Source of the DNA: Lysobacter arvi
GTDB taxonomy: Bacteria; Pseudomonadota; Gammaproteobacteria; Xanthomonadales; Xanthomonadaceae
DNA: 64,000 bases
NCBI GenBank assembly: GCA_031216755.1
Contig: JARUHG010000002.1
Coordinates: forward strand, 310,001 to 374,000
Direction of reading: 5' to 3'
Shown: in pieces, positions 8,871 through 18,057 of the stretch
How positions within the stretch are numbered: position 1 is the stretch's first letter
How the letters are laid out: every line of letters starts with the position of its first letter
The notes under the pieces: model-generated
Databases searched by the model: none
Told to the model about the DNA's origin: nothing
The model's input: the letters and a program-made list of their open reading frames with translations, nothing else
Made by a program: the position numbers and the translations under genes

Positions 8871-10595
8871 CTGCAACACCGGCGCGTTCTGCGCGATCCA
8901 CTCCTCGATCCCGGCCCGGTCGCGCGCGCGCAGCAGGGCGGGGGCGCGCGATTGCAACTGCGCCAGATCGCAGTGGCGGATGGTGCGGCGCAGTTCGAGC
9001 AGGGTGCCCGGATGCAGGCTGAATTCCATCAGCCCCAGCGCCAGCAGCATCGGCGCGAAATGCGCGTCGCCGGCCATTTCGCCGCACATCGCGACCGGCT
9101 TGCCGCGCTTGTGCGCGAGCTGGATCACGTTGCGCACGAGCCGGATGACCGCCGGATGCAGCGGCGTGTAAAGGCTCGTCAACGCCTCGTTGTTGCGATC
9201 GGCGGCGAGCAGGTACTGCACGAGATCGTTCGTGCCGATCGACAGGAAATCGACGCTGCCGATGAACGCCGGCAGCGCGATGGCCGCGGCCGGCACCTCG
9301 ATCATCGCGCCGAGCGGGATCTGGTCGGCGATCGCGTGGCCCTGTTCGCGCAGTTCGTGCATGACGCGCCGGAGCGCGGCCCGGACCGCACGCACTTCCT
9401 CGCGCGTGGAGATCATCGGCAGCAGGATGCGCAGCGGCCCGTAACCGGAGGCGCGCACGAGGGCGCGCAGCTGCGCTTCCAGCAGGCCCGCGCGCGCCAG
9501 CGACAGGCGCACGCCGCGCAGGCCCAGGGCGGGATTGGGTTCGTCGCGCAGCGCAAGGCCCGTGCGGTCGGCCTTGTCGGCGCCCAGGTCGAGCGTGCGG
9601 ATCGTCACCGCGCGGCCGGTCATGCCGAGCACGACATCGCGATAGACGCGGAACTGCTCTTCCTCGTCCGGCAGTTCGTTGCGCTGCAGGAACAGGAACT
9701 CGGTGCGATACAGGCCGACGCCCGCCGCGCCGAGCGCATGCGCCTCGGCCACGTCGTCGCGCGATTCGGCGTTGGCGTAGAGCTTGATGTCGACGCCGTC
9801 GATCGTGCGCGTGGGCTCGCGGCGCAGGCGGTGCAGCTGCTTGCGTTCGCGCGCGAGATCGCGGACGCGGCCGCGATGCGCGCGCAGGTCGTTCGCGTCC
9901 GGCTCGAGGATCACGTTGCCGGTCGCGCCGTCCACGGCGAGCACGTCGCCGTCGTTGATCTTCTGCAGCGCGCCGTCGGCGCCGACCACCAGCGGCAGGT
10001 GCAGGCTGCGCGCGAGGATCGCGCTGTGCGACAGGATGCTGCCGGTGGTGGTGACGATCGCCATCACGCCCTGCGCCTGCAACTGCGCGATTTCCGCCGG
10101 CGCGACGTTGTCGGTCACCAGGATTTCGCCGGCGACGCCCGGCATGCCGGCATCGCGACGGTGCAGCGCCGCGTGGACGCGGCCGATCACCTGGTCGATG
10201 TCGTCCACGCGGCTGCGGAAGTAGGCATCGTCCATGGTCTGGAAGACCGACGCGATGCGGTCGCGTTGCAGGCGCAGCGCGTAATCGGCCGAATAGCGGC
10301 CGGTGCGGATCAGTTCGTCCAGGCCCTGCAGCAGTTCGGGATCGTCCAGCAGCAGGCTGTGCAGGTCGAGGAATTCGCCGACCTCGTGCGCGAGCGCGCC
10401 ATGCAGGCGTTCGCGCAGCGCGAACATCTCCCCGCGCACGGTCGCGATGGCCGCGTGCAGCCGCGCGATCTCGCCTTCCACGCGCTTGGCGGGGATGTGT
10501 TCCTCGACGACTTCCAGGACATGCGGCAGGCGAACGCGGGCGCGGCCGAGCGCGCTTCCGCGCGAAGCTCCATGTCCGACGAACGTCTGCCTCAT
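8865..10595 (-). CDS. ptsI: PTS enzyme I (phosphoenolpyruvate-protein phosphotransferase)
   Basis: It takes phosphate from PEP and passes it to HPr. The 576-aa protein has the N-terminal HPr-binding helices, the swivel domain with the phospho-His in ILSHSAILAR (about residue 188), and the PEP-binding barrel with the GVGLYRTEFLFL, GTNDLVQY and MCGEMAGD motifs. The residues before the active His read GSILSH rather than the common GRTSH. It lies 7 bases after ptsH. No sugar permease (EIIB/EIIC) is nearby, so the chain probably serves regulation. Confidence 0.96.
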   Translation of the reverse strand: MRQTFVGHGASRGSALGRARVRLPHVLEVVEEHIPAKRVEGEIARLHAAIATVRGEMFALRERLHGALAHEVGEFLDLHSLLLDDPELLQGLDELIRTGRYSADYALRLQRDRIASVFQTMDDAYFRSRVDDIDQVIGRVHAALHRRDAGMPGVAGEILVTDNVAPAEIAQLQAQGVMAIVTTTGSILSHSAILARSLHLPLVVGADGALQKINDGDVLAVDGATGNVILEPDANDLRAHRGRVRDLARERKQLHRLRREPTRTIDGVDIKLYANAESRDDVAEAHALGAAGVGLYRTEFLFLQRNELPDEEEQFRVYRDVVLGMTGRAVTIRTLDLGADKADRTGLALRDEPNPALGLRGVRLSLARAGLLEAQLRALVRASGYGPLRILLPMISTREEVRAVRAALRRVMHELREQGHAIADQIPLGAMIEVPAAAIALPAFIGSVDFLSIGTNDLVQYLLAADRNNEALTSLYTPLHPAVIRLVRNVIQLAHKRGKPVAMCGEMAGDAHFAPMLLALGLMEFSLHPGTLLELRRTIRHCDLAQLQSRAPALLRARDRAGIEEWIAQNAPVLQP

Positions 10596-10602
10596 CGGCG
10601 CC

Positions 10603-10872
10603 TCAGCTGTCTTCGTCGAAACGGCGTTCGAACAGCGACACGACGGCCTGCGCGGCCTGCTCCTCGTCGTCGCCTTCCACGCGCAGCTTCACCTGCGTGC
10701 CCTGTCCGGCCGCGAGCAGCATCACGCCCATGATGCTCTTGGCGTTCACCTCGCGACCCTTGGCGGTGAGGGTGGCGGTGCTGCGATAGCCCGACAGCGT
10801 CTGCACGAGCTTGGCCGTGGCCCGCGCGTGCAGGCCGAGTCGATTGCTGACGGTCAGTTCGTGCTCGATCAT
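10603..10872 (-). CDS. ptsH: Phosphocarrier protein HPr
   Basis: An 89-aa phosphocarrier. His15 in the GLHARA motif receives phosphate from enzyme I. Ser46, in the NAKSIMGVM motif, is the site used by HPr kinase, and an HPr kinase gene (hprK) lies 2.5 kb upstream. It is placed between EIIA-Man and ptsI, forming the EIIA-HPr-EI cassette typical of Xanthomonadaceae. Confidence 0.97.
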   Translation of the reverse strand: MIEHELTVSNRLGLHARATAKLVQTLSGYRSTATLTAKGREVNAKSIMGVMLLAAGQGTQVKLRVEGDDEEQAAQAVVSLFERRFDEDS

Positions 10873-10955
10873 CGTCGCGTCCTCCGGGCCCGTCGCCGGT
10901 CCCGCGTTGTTGCTCCAGTCATGCTTTGTCCAGCTGTGTTCGCGCCCGACCTGCG

Positions 10956-11348
10956 TCAGGCTTCGTCCAGGATCACGCCGTTTCGCGCGCCGGCAGCGGC
11001 GACCGCCGGCAATTCGTCCAGGCCCAGGTCGGCGTAGTTCATCACCCGCAGCAGCATCGGCAGGCTCACGGCCGACACGCGCCGCACCGGCGTACCCAGC
11101 CGGGCGACCTTGGCCGCCAGGTTGCTGGGCGTTGCACCGTACAGATCGGTGAGCACCAGCACGCCGTCGCCCGCGTCCACGCGCCGCAGCGCGGCGCTGG
11201 CCTGCGGCAGCAAGGCGTCGGGGTCGCCCTCGAACGGCACCTCCAGGGCCTCCGTCCGCAGCGGCAACTGGCTCAGCAGCCGTCGCGCCACCGCGACCAG
11301 CGCGGTGCCGATGCCTTCGTGGGTGATGAGGAGGATGCCGACGGCCAT
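10956..11348 (-). CDS. PTS EIIA component, mannose family
   Basis: A 130-aa stand-alone EIIA-Man domain. It begins with the family strand VGILLITHEGIG, whose His10 is the phospho-acceptor, and has VLVLTDLYGATPSN in the middle. No EIIB, EIIC or EIID gene is present in the window. In related bacteria this protein is a phosphoryl sink or regulator rather than a transporter part. It is followed by ptsH after 83 bases. Confidence 0.92.
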   Translation of the reverse strand: MAVGILLITHEGIGTALVAVARRLLSQLPLRTEALEVPFEGDPDALLPQASAALRRVDAGDGVLVLTDLYGATPSNLAAKVARLGTPVRRVSAVSLPMLLRVMNYADLGLDELPAVAAAGARNGVILDEA

Positions 11349-11482
11349 GGCGCCAAGTTAACAGGTCCGGGTGACGGCCCGGAAGCAGAAAACGCGCCGT
11401 CTCGTCTCCTGCGCAACGCCGGCCGGCAGCCCCCGGTACGCGCCCTTGAAGGCCGTCACGAAAAACCGGTGGACATCACGGA

Positions 11483-11506
11483 AACGGCCCGCTTGCGCGG
11501 GCCGTT
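11483..11506 (-). terminator. Hairpin after the Thr/Pro lipoprotein gene
   Basis: A perfect 10-bp stem AACGGCCCGC / GCGGGCCGTT with loop TTGC lies 23 bases past the stop at 11530. On the minus strand it ends in a short T run (GTTTCC). It would separate the small lipoprotein gene from the downstream EIIA-HPr-EI genes, implying these have their own promoter. Confidence 0.55.
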
Positions 11507-11529
11507 GGCAGGTGGAGTTCCGCGTGCGA

Positions 11530-11844
11530 TCAGGTACGCGGCGGGGTCGTGCTGTCCTGCGGCGTGGTCTGGTCGGCCGGCGGCGTCGTGCCTTCGGTCG
11601 GCGGCGGCGTGGTGGTCGGTGGCGTGGTCGTATCCGTCGGCGGCATCGTGCTGTCGGTCGGCGGGGTCGTCGTATCGGCCGGTGGCGTCGTCGTGTCCGC
11701 AGGCGGAGTCGTCGTGGTGTCCGCCGGCGGCGTTTCGGTGGCAGGCGTGGTGGTGTCGGTGTCGTTCCGCTGGCAGCCCGCCAGCGCCAGCGTCGAGGAC
11801 ACGAGGATCAGCGCGAGGGCGCCGGTGAGTCGATGGGTGTTCAT
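11530..11844 (-). CDS. Thr/Pro-repeat lipoprotein, function unknown
   Basis: A 104-aa protein with a clear lipoprotein signal (LILVSSTLALAGC, Cys24). The mature part is almost only Thr, Pro, Asp and Ala, in units of about seven residues such as PPADTTT and PPTDSTM, with the matching degenerate tandem repeat in the DNA from about 11550 to 11750. No fold is recognisable. It may be a flexible surface or periplasmic spacer. It sits with the EF-hand gene between rapZ and EIIA-Man, a place where related genomes usually have no genes. Confidence 0.75.
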   Translation of the reverse strand: MNTHRLTGALALILVSSTLALAGCQRNDTDTTTPATETPPADTTTTPPADTTTPPADTTTPPTDSTMPPTDTTTPPTTTPPPTEGTTPPADQTTPQDSTTPPRT

Positions 11845-11934
11845 TGCGTCGATGCTCCTTTCGTTTCAGGGGAAGGGTGCTTGTCGGGGAATGCCACGCA
11901 GTGAGTGCTGCGCGTCGAGGTCGCTACGGGTCGA

Positions 11935-12258
11935 TCACTGCGGATTGGAGGGTTCGGTGCGCTGATGGCCGGCGGCGTACTCGGTTTCGGAGACCTGGCC
12001 GTCGGCATCCAGATCCACCTGCGCGAAGTGGCTGGTCAATCGGGCGTCGGCCGCGGCTTCATCCTTGCTCACCTTTCCGTCCGCGTTGACGTCCAGATCC
12101 GCGAAGCTGAGCGTGCGCGGCGTGGTGTCCGTGGTGCCGCCGGTCGGCGGCGGAGTGGTGGGCGTGGGGCGTTCGGTGCGCTGCGCCAGGGCAGGCGAGG
12201 TGATCGCGACGGCCATGGCGATCGTCAGGGCGATCCGCGTCACGATGGGCTTTTGCAT
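11935..12258 (-). CDS. Small secreted EF-hand protein
   Basis: A 107-aa protein with a start at 12258, where AGGAGA lies 7-8 bases upstream. It has a Sec signal (about residues 1-26, ending SPALAQ), then a Thr/Pro-rich linker resembling the neighbouring lipoprotein. Two canonical 12-residue EF-hand loops follow, DVNADGKVSKDE and DLDADGQVSETE, each with acidic or Asn/Ser ligands at positions 1, 3, 5, 9 and Glu at 12. It probably binds Ca2+ in the periplasm or outside. The partner is unknown. Confidence 0.82.
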   Translation of the reverse strand: MQKPIVTRIALTIAMAVAITSPALAQRTERPTPTTPPPTGGTTDTTPRTLSFADLDVNADGKVSKDEAAADARLTSHFAQVDLDADGQVSETEYAAGHQRTEPSNPQ

Positions 12259-12454
12259 TGCACTCTCCTGCGGGTGAGCGCCATTGGACAGCGCAACCCG
12301 ACCGTAGCCTTGGGACCGCAAGGCTTGCGCAAGCGTGATGCGAAAATTTCGTGAGACGGCGCCGCCGCGAGGGCGAAGTCAGGACGCGTTCACTGCGATG
12401 AGGCCGCCTCGTTGCGATGCCGTGAAGGCCGCCGTCGGCGGACTGGACGGGGGA

Positions 12455-13336
12455 TCAGTCCAGTTCGCGATGATGCACGGCGACCTCTTCCCAGCCCTGC
12501 TCGCGTGCATGTTCGGCGAAGCGTTCGGCGAGATACACCGAACGATGACGTCCGCCCGTGCAGCCGAAGGCGATCGTCGCGTAGCTGCGCGTGCTGTCCA
12601 CGTGCAGGCGCGGCAGCCAGGTGTCCAGGAACTGGCGGATCTGGTCGAAGAACAGGTTCACGTCCGCCTGCGATCCGAGGTAGTCGCGGATCGCCGCGTC
12701 GCGGCCGGAGAGCGGCCGCAGCACCGGATCCCAATGCGGATTGGGAAGCGCGCGTGCGTCGAAGACGAAGTCGGCATCCGGCGGTACGCCGCGCCGGTAC
12801 GCGAACGACTCGAACAGCAACGACATGCCGGTGTCGCCGCCGATGCCGAATTCGGTCAGCACCTGACGACGCAACTGGTGCACGTTGAGCGTGCTGGTGT
12901 CGACCACCGCGTCGGCGATCGAACGCAGGGGCTTGAGCACCTGCCGCTCCAGCGCGATCGCATCGGCCAGCGACAACCCGAGGTGGCTCAGCGGATGGCG
13001 GCGGCGCGTATCGGCGTAGCGCTTGAGCAGCGCGCCCTCGTTCGCGTCGAAGAACACCAGACGCGGGTCGAGGCCGAGCTTGCCGACCGCCGAAAGCCAC
13101 TCGGGGATGTTGCTCAGATCGCTGTGCCGGTTGCGCACGTCGATGCTCACCGCCATCTTCGCCGGCGCGCCCTCGTCGGCCCTCATGACGCTGGCGACGA
13201 ACTGCGGGAGCAGGTCGGCCGGGAGATTGTCGACGCAGAAATAGCCCAGGTCTTCGAACGTGCGAAGCGCGACCGATTTGCCCGATCCGGACATGCCGCT
13301 GACGATGACAAGCGTGGAAGTGGGCGTTTCGCTCAT
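12455..13336 (-). CDS. rapZ: RNase adapter protein RapZ
   Basis: A P-loop protein of 293 aa. Walker A is GMSGSGKS (about residues 14-21); the C-terminal domain has [14 protein letters not shown]. In E. coli RapZ binds GlcNAc-6-phosphate and guides RNase E to the small RNA GlmZ. Here the partners are not visible. It follows hprK by 30 bases, so it belongs to the rpoN-hpf-ptsN-hprK-rapZ series. Confidence 0.95.
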   Translation of the reverse strand: MSETPTSTLVIVSGMSGSGKSVALRTFEDLGYFCVDNLPADLLPQFVASVMRADEGAPAKMAVSIDVRNRHSDLSNIPEWLSAVGKLGLDPRLVFFDANEGALLKRYADTRRRHPLSHLGLSLADAIALERQVLKPLRSIADAVVDTSTLNVHQLRRQVLTEFGIGGDTGMSLLFESFAYRRGVPPDADFVFDARALPNPHWDPVLRPLSGRDAAIRDYLGSQADVNLFFDQIRQFLDTWLPRLHVDSTRSYATIAFGCTGGRHRSVYLAERFAEHAREQGWEEVAVHHRELD

Positions 13337-13366
13337 GGCGCGTAAGGGCGGAAGGGAAGTGCGCGG

Positions 13367-14317
13367 TCAGGAATCGCCGCGTTCGAGGAAGTTGCTGTGC
13401 CTGGCGATGAACGCCGCAGCCGGATCGAGCCCCTTCATGCGCAGGCTGTGCAGGCGCGTGGCCGCCTCGGTGAGCACGGCGAGATTGCGACCGGGCATGA
13501 CGGGCAGGGTGATCATCGGCACGTCGAGGTCGAGCACGCGTCGCACGCCGCTGTCGCCGGTGAGTCGCTCCATGCCCATCGGCTTGGGCTCGGTCATCGG
13601 CTTGCCCAGGTGCACGATCAGGCGCAGGTACTTGTTGTTCTTCACCGCGGTGTCGCCGAACATCTGGCGGATATTGAGCACGCCCAGACCGCGCACTTCG
13701 AGCAGGTCCTGCAGCATCTCGGGGCACGTGCCGTCCAGCACGTCCGGCGCGATCTGGGTGAACTCCGGCGCGTCGTCGGCGACGAGCCGATGCCCGCGCG
13801 TGACCAGTTCCAGCGCGAGTTCGCTCTTGCCCGAGCCCGATTCACCGGTGATCAGCACGCCGATGGAGTAGATCTCCATGAAGACGCCATGCAGCGTCAC
13901 GCGCGGTGCGAGCGCACGCGCAAGGTGGTACTGCAGATGATTGAGCAGTTCGTGCCCGCGACGCGGCGAGACCCACAGGGGCGTGTGGCTTTCCTCGGCG
14001 GCGATGCGCAGGTCTTCCGGGCAGGCCTGGTCCTTGCTGATGACCAGCGCGAGCGGACGGAACTGCATGATCTTCTCGATCGTCTCCCAGCGCAGCCGCG
14101 GCTCCAACGCGTCGAGCCAGGCCAGTTCCTCGGTGCCGAGGATCTGCACCTTGTTGGGATAGATCGCGTTGAGATAGCCGGCCAGCGACGGACGACGCGC
14201 GACCGTGTTGACCGACTCGAGGATGCGGCGATCGCCGCGCTGGCCGGCGAGCCAGCGCAGGCCGAGACGATCGCGTTGTTGTTCGAACAGTTCCCCCGCG
14301 CTGATGCTGGTGCTCAT
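13367..14317 (-). CDS. hprK: HPr kinase/phosphorylase
   Basis: It phosphorylates and dephosphorylates HPr on Ser46. The 316-aa protein starts [10 protein letters not shown]. It has the N-terminal MurF-like domain, the Walker [15 protein letters not shown] (about residues 150-163) and the HprK signature [15 protein letters not shown]. The N-terminal His of the active site falls in the [12 protein letters not shown] region. The target Ser is present in ptsH of this window. It lies 8 bases after ptsN. Confidence 0.95.
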   Translation of the reverse strand: MSTSISAGELFEQQRDRLGLRWLAGQRGDRRILESVNTVARRPSLAGYLNAIYPNKVQILGTEELAWLDALEPRLRWETIEKIMQFRPLALVISKDQACPEDLRIAAEESHTPLWVSPRRGHELLNHLQYHLARALAPRVTLHGVFMEIYSIGVLITGESGSGKSELALELVTRGHRLVADDAPEFTQIAPDVLDGTCPEMLQDLLEVRGLGVLNIRQMFGDTAVKNNKYLRLIVHLGKPMTEPKPMGMERLTGDSGVRRVLDLDVPMITLPVMPGRNLAVLTEAATRLHSLRMKGLDPAAAFIARHSNFLERGDS

Positions 14318-14325
14318 CCGGGCCC

Positions 14326-14823
14326 TCAGGCGGCGCAGGGAAGGAAATCGGGACCCGAGCCGCCCAGCAGCCGGCGAAGGTCGCTCGCGTCGCGCGCCGT
14401 GCGCAGCGCGGCGCGGTAATCGGGGTCGGCGAAACGATCTGCGATTTCCGCCAGGCGGTGCAACTGCGCGGTGACGTCGTGCTCGGGCACGAGCAGCGCG
14501 AGCACCAGGTCGACGGGCCTGCGGTCGGGCGCTTCGAATTCCACCGGATGTTCCAGGCGCAGGAACGCCGCGCGGCACTCGTCCAGGCCGGCAACCCGCG
14601 CATGCGGGATCGCCACGCCTTCGCCCAGCGCGGTGCTGGCGCGAGCCTCGCGCTCGCGCAATGCCTGTGCAAGCGGCGCAGGGTTACCGCCGTCGGCGAG
14701 CAGCCAGGCCGCTGCGGCGAGCACGCGCACGAGCGCCGGCGCGCCATCGGACGCGCCGGTCTCTACCGCGTGGCCATCCAGGATGGCGACACGCGCACGT
14801 GACAACAGGTCATGCAGCGGCAT
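14326..14823 (-). CDS. ptsN: PTS EIIA-Ntr (nitrogen regulatory IIA)
   Basis: A 165-aa EIIA of the fructose/nitrogen family. The phospho-acceptor His lies in GVAIPHARV (about residue 74). EIIA-Ntr proteins link the PTS to nitrogen, potassium and sigma-54 functions. It is encoded with hpf and rpoN upstream and hprK 8 bases downstream. Its N-terminus is shorter and more divergent than that of E. coli PtsN, consistent with xanthomonad versions. Confidence 0.92.
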   Translation of the reverse strand: MPLHDLLSRARVAILDGHAVETGASDGAPALVRVLAAAAWLLADGGNPAPLAQALREREARASTALGEGVAIPHARVAGLDECRAAFLRLEHPVEFEAPDRRPVDLVLALLVPEHDVTAQLHRLAEIADRFADPDYRAALRTARDASDLRRLLGGSGPDFLPCAA

Positions 14824-14843
14824 GGTGGATCGGCAGGGTCCGG

Positions 14844-15170
14844 TCAGCCGAAGCTGTTGCTGCGGGCGGCGCTTTCGCCGCGGTGGTGATCGACGACCTT
14901 GCTGCGGTGTTCGCGCAGCAGACGGTCGAGCTTGTCGGTGAGCAGGTCGATGGCGGCGTACATGTCCACGGCCTGTGCATCGGCGACGAGCGTACGGCCG
15001 GCGAGGTTCACGGTGGCCTTCGCCCGGTGGTTGGGTTTCTCAAGGCTCAGCTGGGTGCGGACATCGAAGGGTTGTTCGCAGTGGCGCTCCAGTCGCGAGA
15101 GCTTGGTTTCCACGTAATCGCGCAGGGCGGGCGTGACCTCGATCTGCTGGCCGTAAGTTTCGATACGCAT
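14844..15170 (-). CDS. hpf: Ribosome hibernation promoting factor, short form
   Basis: A 108-aa Hpf/YfiA protein starting MRIETYGQQIEVT, with the family beta-alpha-beta layout. It binds the small ribosomal subunit and promotes inactive 100S dimers in stationary phase. A strong Shine-Dalgarno (AAGGAGGT) lies 5-6 bases before the start. It sits between rpoN and ptsN, the common proteobacterial order. The 153-base gap to rpoN shows no clear terminator. Confidence 0.95.
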   Translation of the reverse strand: MRIETYGQQIEVTPALRDYVETKLSRLERHCEQPFDVRTQLSLEKPNHRAKATVNLAGRTLVADAQAVDMYAAIDLLTDKLDRLLREHRSKVVDHHRGESAARSNSFG

Positions 15171-15323
15171 CGAAGACCTCCTTTACGTCGCGACGGGAAG
15201 ACAGGATGGCACGCCCGGTGCGTTGCGCAAGGGGCATCGCTCCGCAGTTTCGCGGTCTCGGTCCGAACGCTTTGATCCGGCAAGGTTTTGTGATCGCCCC
15301 GTTCACGCGGCGATTCCGATTTC

Positions 15324-16751
15324 CTAACCGATCCTCACGCGGTCCTGCGAGGACGGGATGCTCATCGCCTCGCGGTACTTGGCGACGGTGCGCCGCGCGA
15401 CCGGCACGCCAGTGGCCTTGAGGGTTTCCGCGAGGCGGGCATCCGACAGAGGTTTGCGCGGATTTTCAGCCTCGATCAGCCGCCGGATCATCGCCTGGAT
15501 GGCGGTGCTGGACGCTTCGCCGCCGGTGCCCGTCTCGATGCCCGATGCGAAGAACGCACGCAGCGGCACCGTGCCGCGCGGGGTGCGGGCGTATTTGCGG
15601 GCGATTGCGCGTGAAACGGTGGATTCGTGCAGGCCGACCTCGGCCGCGACTTCGCGCAAGGTCAACGGCCGCAGGGCGCTGTCGCCGAACTCCAGGAACG
15701 CCGCCTGCTGCTTGATGAGGCAGCGCGCGACCTTGATGAGGGTCTCGCCGCGCGCTTCCAGGCTCTTGAGCAGCCAGCGCGCCTCCTGCAGGTGACCGCG
15801 CAGGTAGCTCGCGTCCGAGCCGCTGGCATGGCGCAGCATATTCTCGTAGCCGCGGTGGATCGAGATGCGCGGGCGCATGCCGTCGGCCAGCGCCACGCGC
15901 CAGAGGCCGTGCTGCCGCCAGATCACCACGTCCGGCGCGATGTAGGTGTCGCTGGCGATCGCACCGATCTGTGCGCCCGGGCGCGGATCGAGCGAGCGCA
16001 GCAACTGCACCGCGGTTTCCGCTTCGCCCAGGTCCAGCTTGAGTTCGGCCGCGAGCCCCGCCACGCCGACGCGCGGCAGGCGCTCGAGCGGCCCATTGGC
16101 CAGCTGATGGGCCAATGCGCGTCCCGGCGTCTCCGCAGGCAGCTGTGCGAGTTGCAGGCGCAGGCATTCGCCCAGCGTGCGCGCGCCGACGCCCACCGGA
16201 TCGAACTGCTGGATCTGGTGCAGCACGGTGGTGAGCTCTTCCACGCTGCATTCGAGCGAGGAGGCCAGCGACGCGGCGATGGCCTCCAGCGGTTCGCGCA
16301 GGTAGCCGTCGTCATCGATGGATTCGATCAACGCCACGCCGATCGATCGATCGCGTGCGGAGAGCGGGCTCAGGTGCAACTGCCACAGCAGGTGATCGTG
16401 CAGGGTGTCCGATTCGGCCACCTGTTCGGCGACCGGCGTTTCATCATCGCTGTCGGCCGGGCCGAGGCGCTCGTACCAGGGCTCGCCATCGGTGCTCCAT
16501 TCGGCTTCCGGCGGCAGGTGTTCGACGTCGGTGTCGTGGGTCGCGTTTTCCGCGCCGGATTCGCCGTCGCTGGCGCCGTTGGCCACGCTGATGGCGGTTT
16601 CCGTCCAGTCCAGCAGCGGATTGCTTTCGACCGCCGCCGCCAGTTCAGCCTCGAGCTCGACCGCGGACAGCTGCAGCAGGCGGATGGCCTGACGCAACTG
16701 CGGTGTCATCACCAGCTGTTGTCCGAGTGCGGCTTGAAGACGCGGTTTCAT
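15324..16751 (-). CDS. rpoN: RNA polymerase sigma-54 factor
   Basis: A 475-aa sigma-54. Region I is Gln/Leu-rich (LGQQLVMTPQLRQAIRLLQL) and region II is acidic (about residues 60-115). Region III carries the core-binding and HTH segments, and the RpoN box ARRTVAKYRE is near residue 454. It needs AAA+ activators for transcription. It is encoded directly after lptB, with 83 bases between, in the conserved lptA-lptB-rpoN order. Confidence 0.97.
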   Translation of the reverse strand: MKPRLQAALGQQLVMTPQLRQAIRLLQLSAVELEAELAAAVESNPLLDWTETAISVANGASDGESGAENATHDTDVEHLPPEAEWSTDGEPWYERLGPADSDDETPVAEQVAESDTLHDHLLWQLHLSPLSARDRSIGVALIESIDDDGYLREPLEAIAASLASSLECSVEELTTVLHQIQQFDPVGVGARTLGECLRLQLAQLPAETPGRALAHQLANGPLERLPRVGVAGLAAELKLDLGEAETAVQLLRSLDPRPGAQIGAIASDTYIAPDVVIWRQHGLWRVALADGMRPRISIHRGYENMLRHASGSDASYLRGHLQEARWLLKSLEARGETLIKVARCLIKQQAAFLEFGDSALRPLTLREVAAEVGLHESTVSRAIARKYARTPRGTVPLRAFFASGIETGTGGEASSTAIQAMIRRLIEAENPRKPLSDARLAETLKATGVPVARRTVAKYREAMSIPSSQDRVRIG

Positions 16752-16834
16752 TGTCGAGTGCCAACGCGACCAGGGGGATCCGACGGCCGCGTGGCATTGG
16801 GCGTGCGGTGAAGCCGCACCCTTCGACTACATCC

Positions 16835-17554
16835 TTACAGCCGGAAGGTTTCGCCCAGGTAGACGCGACGTACATCGGGGTTCGCAAGCAACGCATCGGG
16901 CGCACCCTGCGCCAGAACGCCGCCTTCGTTGAGGATATACGCACGATCGCAAATGCCCAAGGTTTCGCGGACGTTATGGTCCGTGATCAGGACCCCGATT
17001 CCGCGATTCTTGAGATGGCGCACGATCCGCTGGATCTCGCCGACCGAAATCGGGTCCACGCCCGCGAAGGGCTCGTCGAGCAGCATCAGGCGCGGACGTG
17101 CCGCCAGCGCGCGGGCGATCTCGACGCGACGGCGCTCGCCGCCGGAGAGGCTGGCGCCGATCTGTTCGGAGACGTGGCCGATCTGCAATTCGTCGAGCAG
17201 GCTTTCCAGTTCGCGGTCGCGACCGGCACGATCCAGGTCGTCGCGAAGCTCGAGCACGAGGCGGATGTTGTCGGCGACCGTGAGCTTGCGGAACACGGAC
17301 GGTTCCTGCGGCAGGTAGCCGACGCCGTACTTGGCGCGCGCGTACATCGGCTCGGCGGTGATGTCCTTGCCGTCCAGCACGATCTGGCCTGCGTCGGCAG
17401 GCACCAGGCCGACGATCATGTAGAAGCAGGTCGTCTTGCCGGCGCCGTTGGGTCCAAGCAGGCCGACCACTTCGCCGGCATCGAGCGTGAGGCCGAAATC
17501 CTTCACCACTTCCCGCGAACGGTAGGCCTTGCGCAGCCCCTGGGCGACCAGCAT
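16835..17554 (-). CDS. lptB: LPS export ABC transporter ATP-binding protein
   Basis: Cytoplasmic ATPase of the LptB2FGC complex that drives lipopolysaccharide extraction from the inner membrane. The 239-aa protein has Walker [10 protein letters not shown], the ABC signature [16 protein letters not shown], Walker [13 protein letters not shown] and the switch His in ITDHNVRET. Its ATG overlaps the lptA stop by one base (TGATG). Confidence 0.97.
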   Translation of the reverse strand: MLVAQGLRKAYRSREVVKDFGLTLDAGEVVGLLGPNGAGKTTCFYMIVGLVPADAGQIVLDGKDITAEPMYARAKYGVGYLPQEPSVFRKLTVADNIRLVLELRDDLDRAGRDRELESLLDELQIGHVSEQIGASLSGGERRRVEIARALAARPRLMLLDEPFAGVDPISVGEIQRIVRHLKNRGIGVLITDHNVRETLGICDRAYILNEGGVLAQGAPDALLANPDVRRVYLGETFRL

Positions 17555-18057
17555 CAGCCGCCTCCCTGGTTCTTGGGGATGATGCGGATCTTCACGCGGT
17601 CGTTCGCGCCCTGGCCGCCGCCCTGCACCTGGCCGGTCCGCATGTTGTAGACCACGCGTTCGCCGGCGATGGAGCCGGAGGGCTGCCGGATGTTCACGCT
17701 GCCGGTGAACACGACGATCTCGGTCTTCAGGTCGTAGTCGACCTTCTTCGCCACCGCATCCATCTGCTTGCCGTCGTCGAGTTCCTGCTTGAGCGTGACC
17801 GGCGAGCCGGTCAGCACCACGCGCACCGGATCGCCGTTGGCCGAGGTGATCACGGCCTGGTCGGCGCGGATCTCCAGCGTGCCCTGCGTGATGACGACGC
17901 CGCCGCTGAGCACCGTCGGACGGCTGTCGTCCATCGAGTAGTCGCTCTTGCCGGCGTCGATGTCCATCGGCTTGTTGCGATCGGACGTGCGCGCGAGCAG
18001 CGTCGCCGGCATGAGAGCCAGTGCCAGCAGCACAGCGCTAAGGGGCAGCACGTTCAT
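17554..18057 (-). CDS. lptA: LPS transport periplasmic protein
   Basis: Periplasmic bridge protein of 167 aa that carries LPS across the periplasm. The start at 18057 gives a clean signal peptide ([22 protein letters not shown]). The mature part is the OstA-like beta-jelly fold with [27 protein letters not shown] and [15 protein letters not shown]. It overlaps lptC by 20 bases and lptB by one, so translation of the three is coupled. Confidence 0.94.
   Translation of the reverse strand: MNVLPLSAVLLALALMPATLLARTSDRNKPMDIDAGKSDYSMDDSRPTVLSGGVVITQGTLEIRADQAVITSANGDPVRVVLTGSPVTLKQELDDGKQMDAVAKKVDYDLKTEIVVFTGSVNIRQPSGSIAGERVVYNMRTGQVQGGGQGANDRVKIRIIPKNQGGG

Noticed and set aside
11349-11482. Possible small gene between EIIA-Man and the lipoprotein gene
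   Set aside because: No frame with a start, ribosome site and plausible protein; only the hairpin at 11483-11506 stands out.
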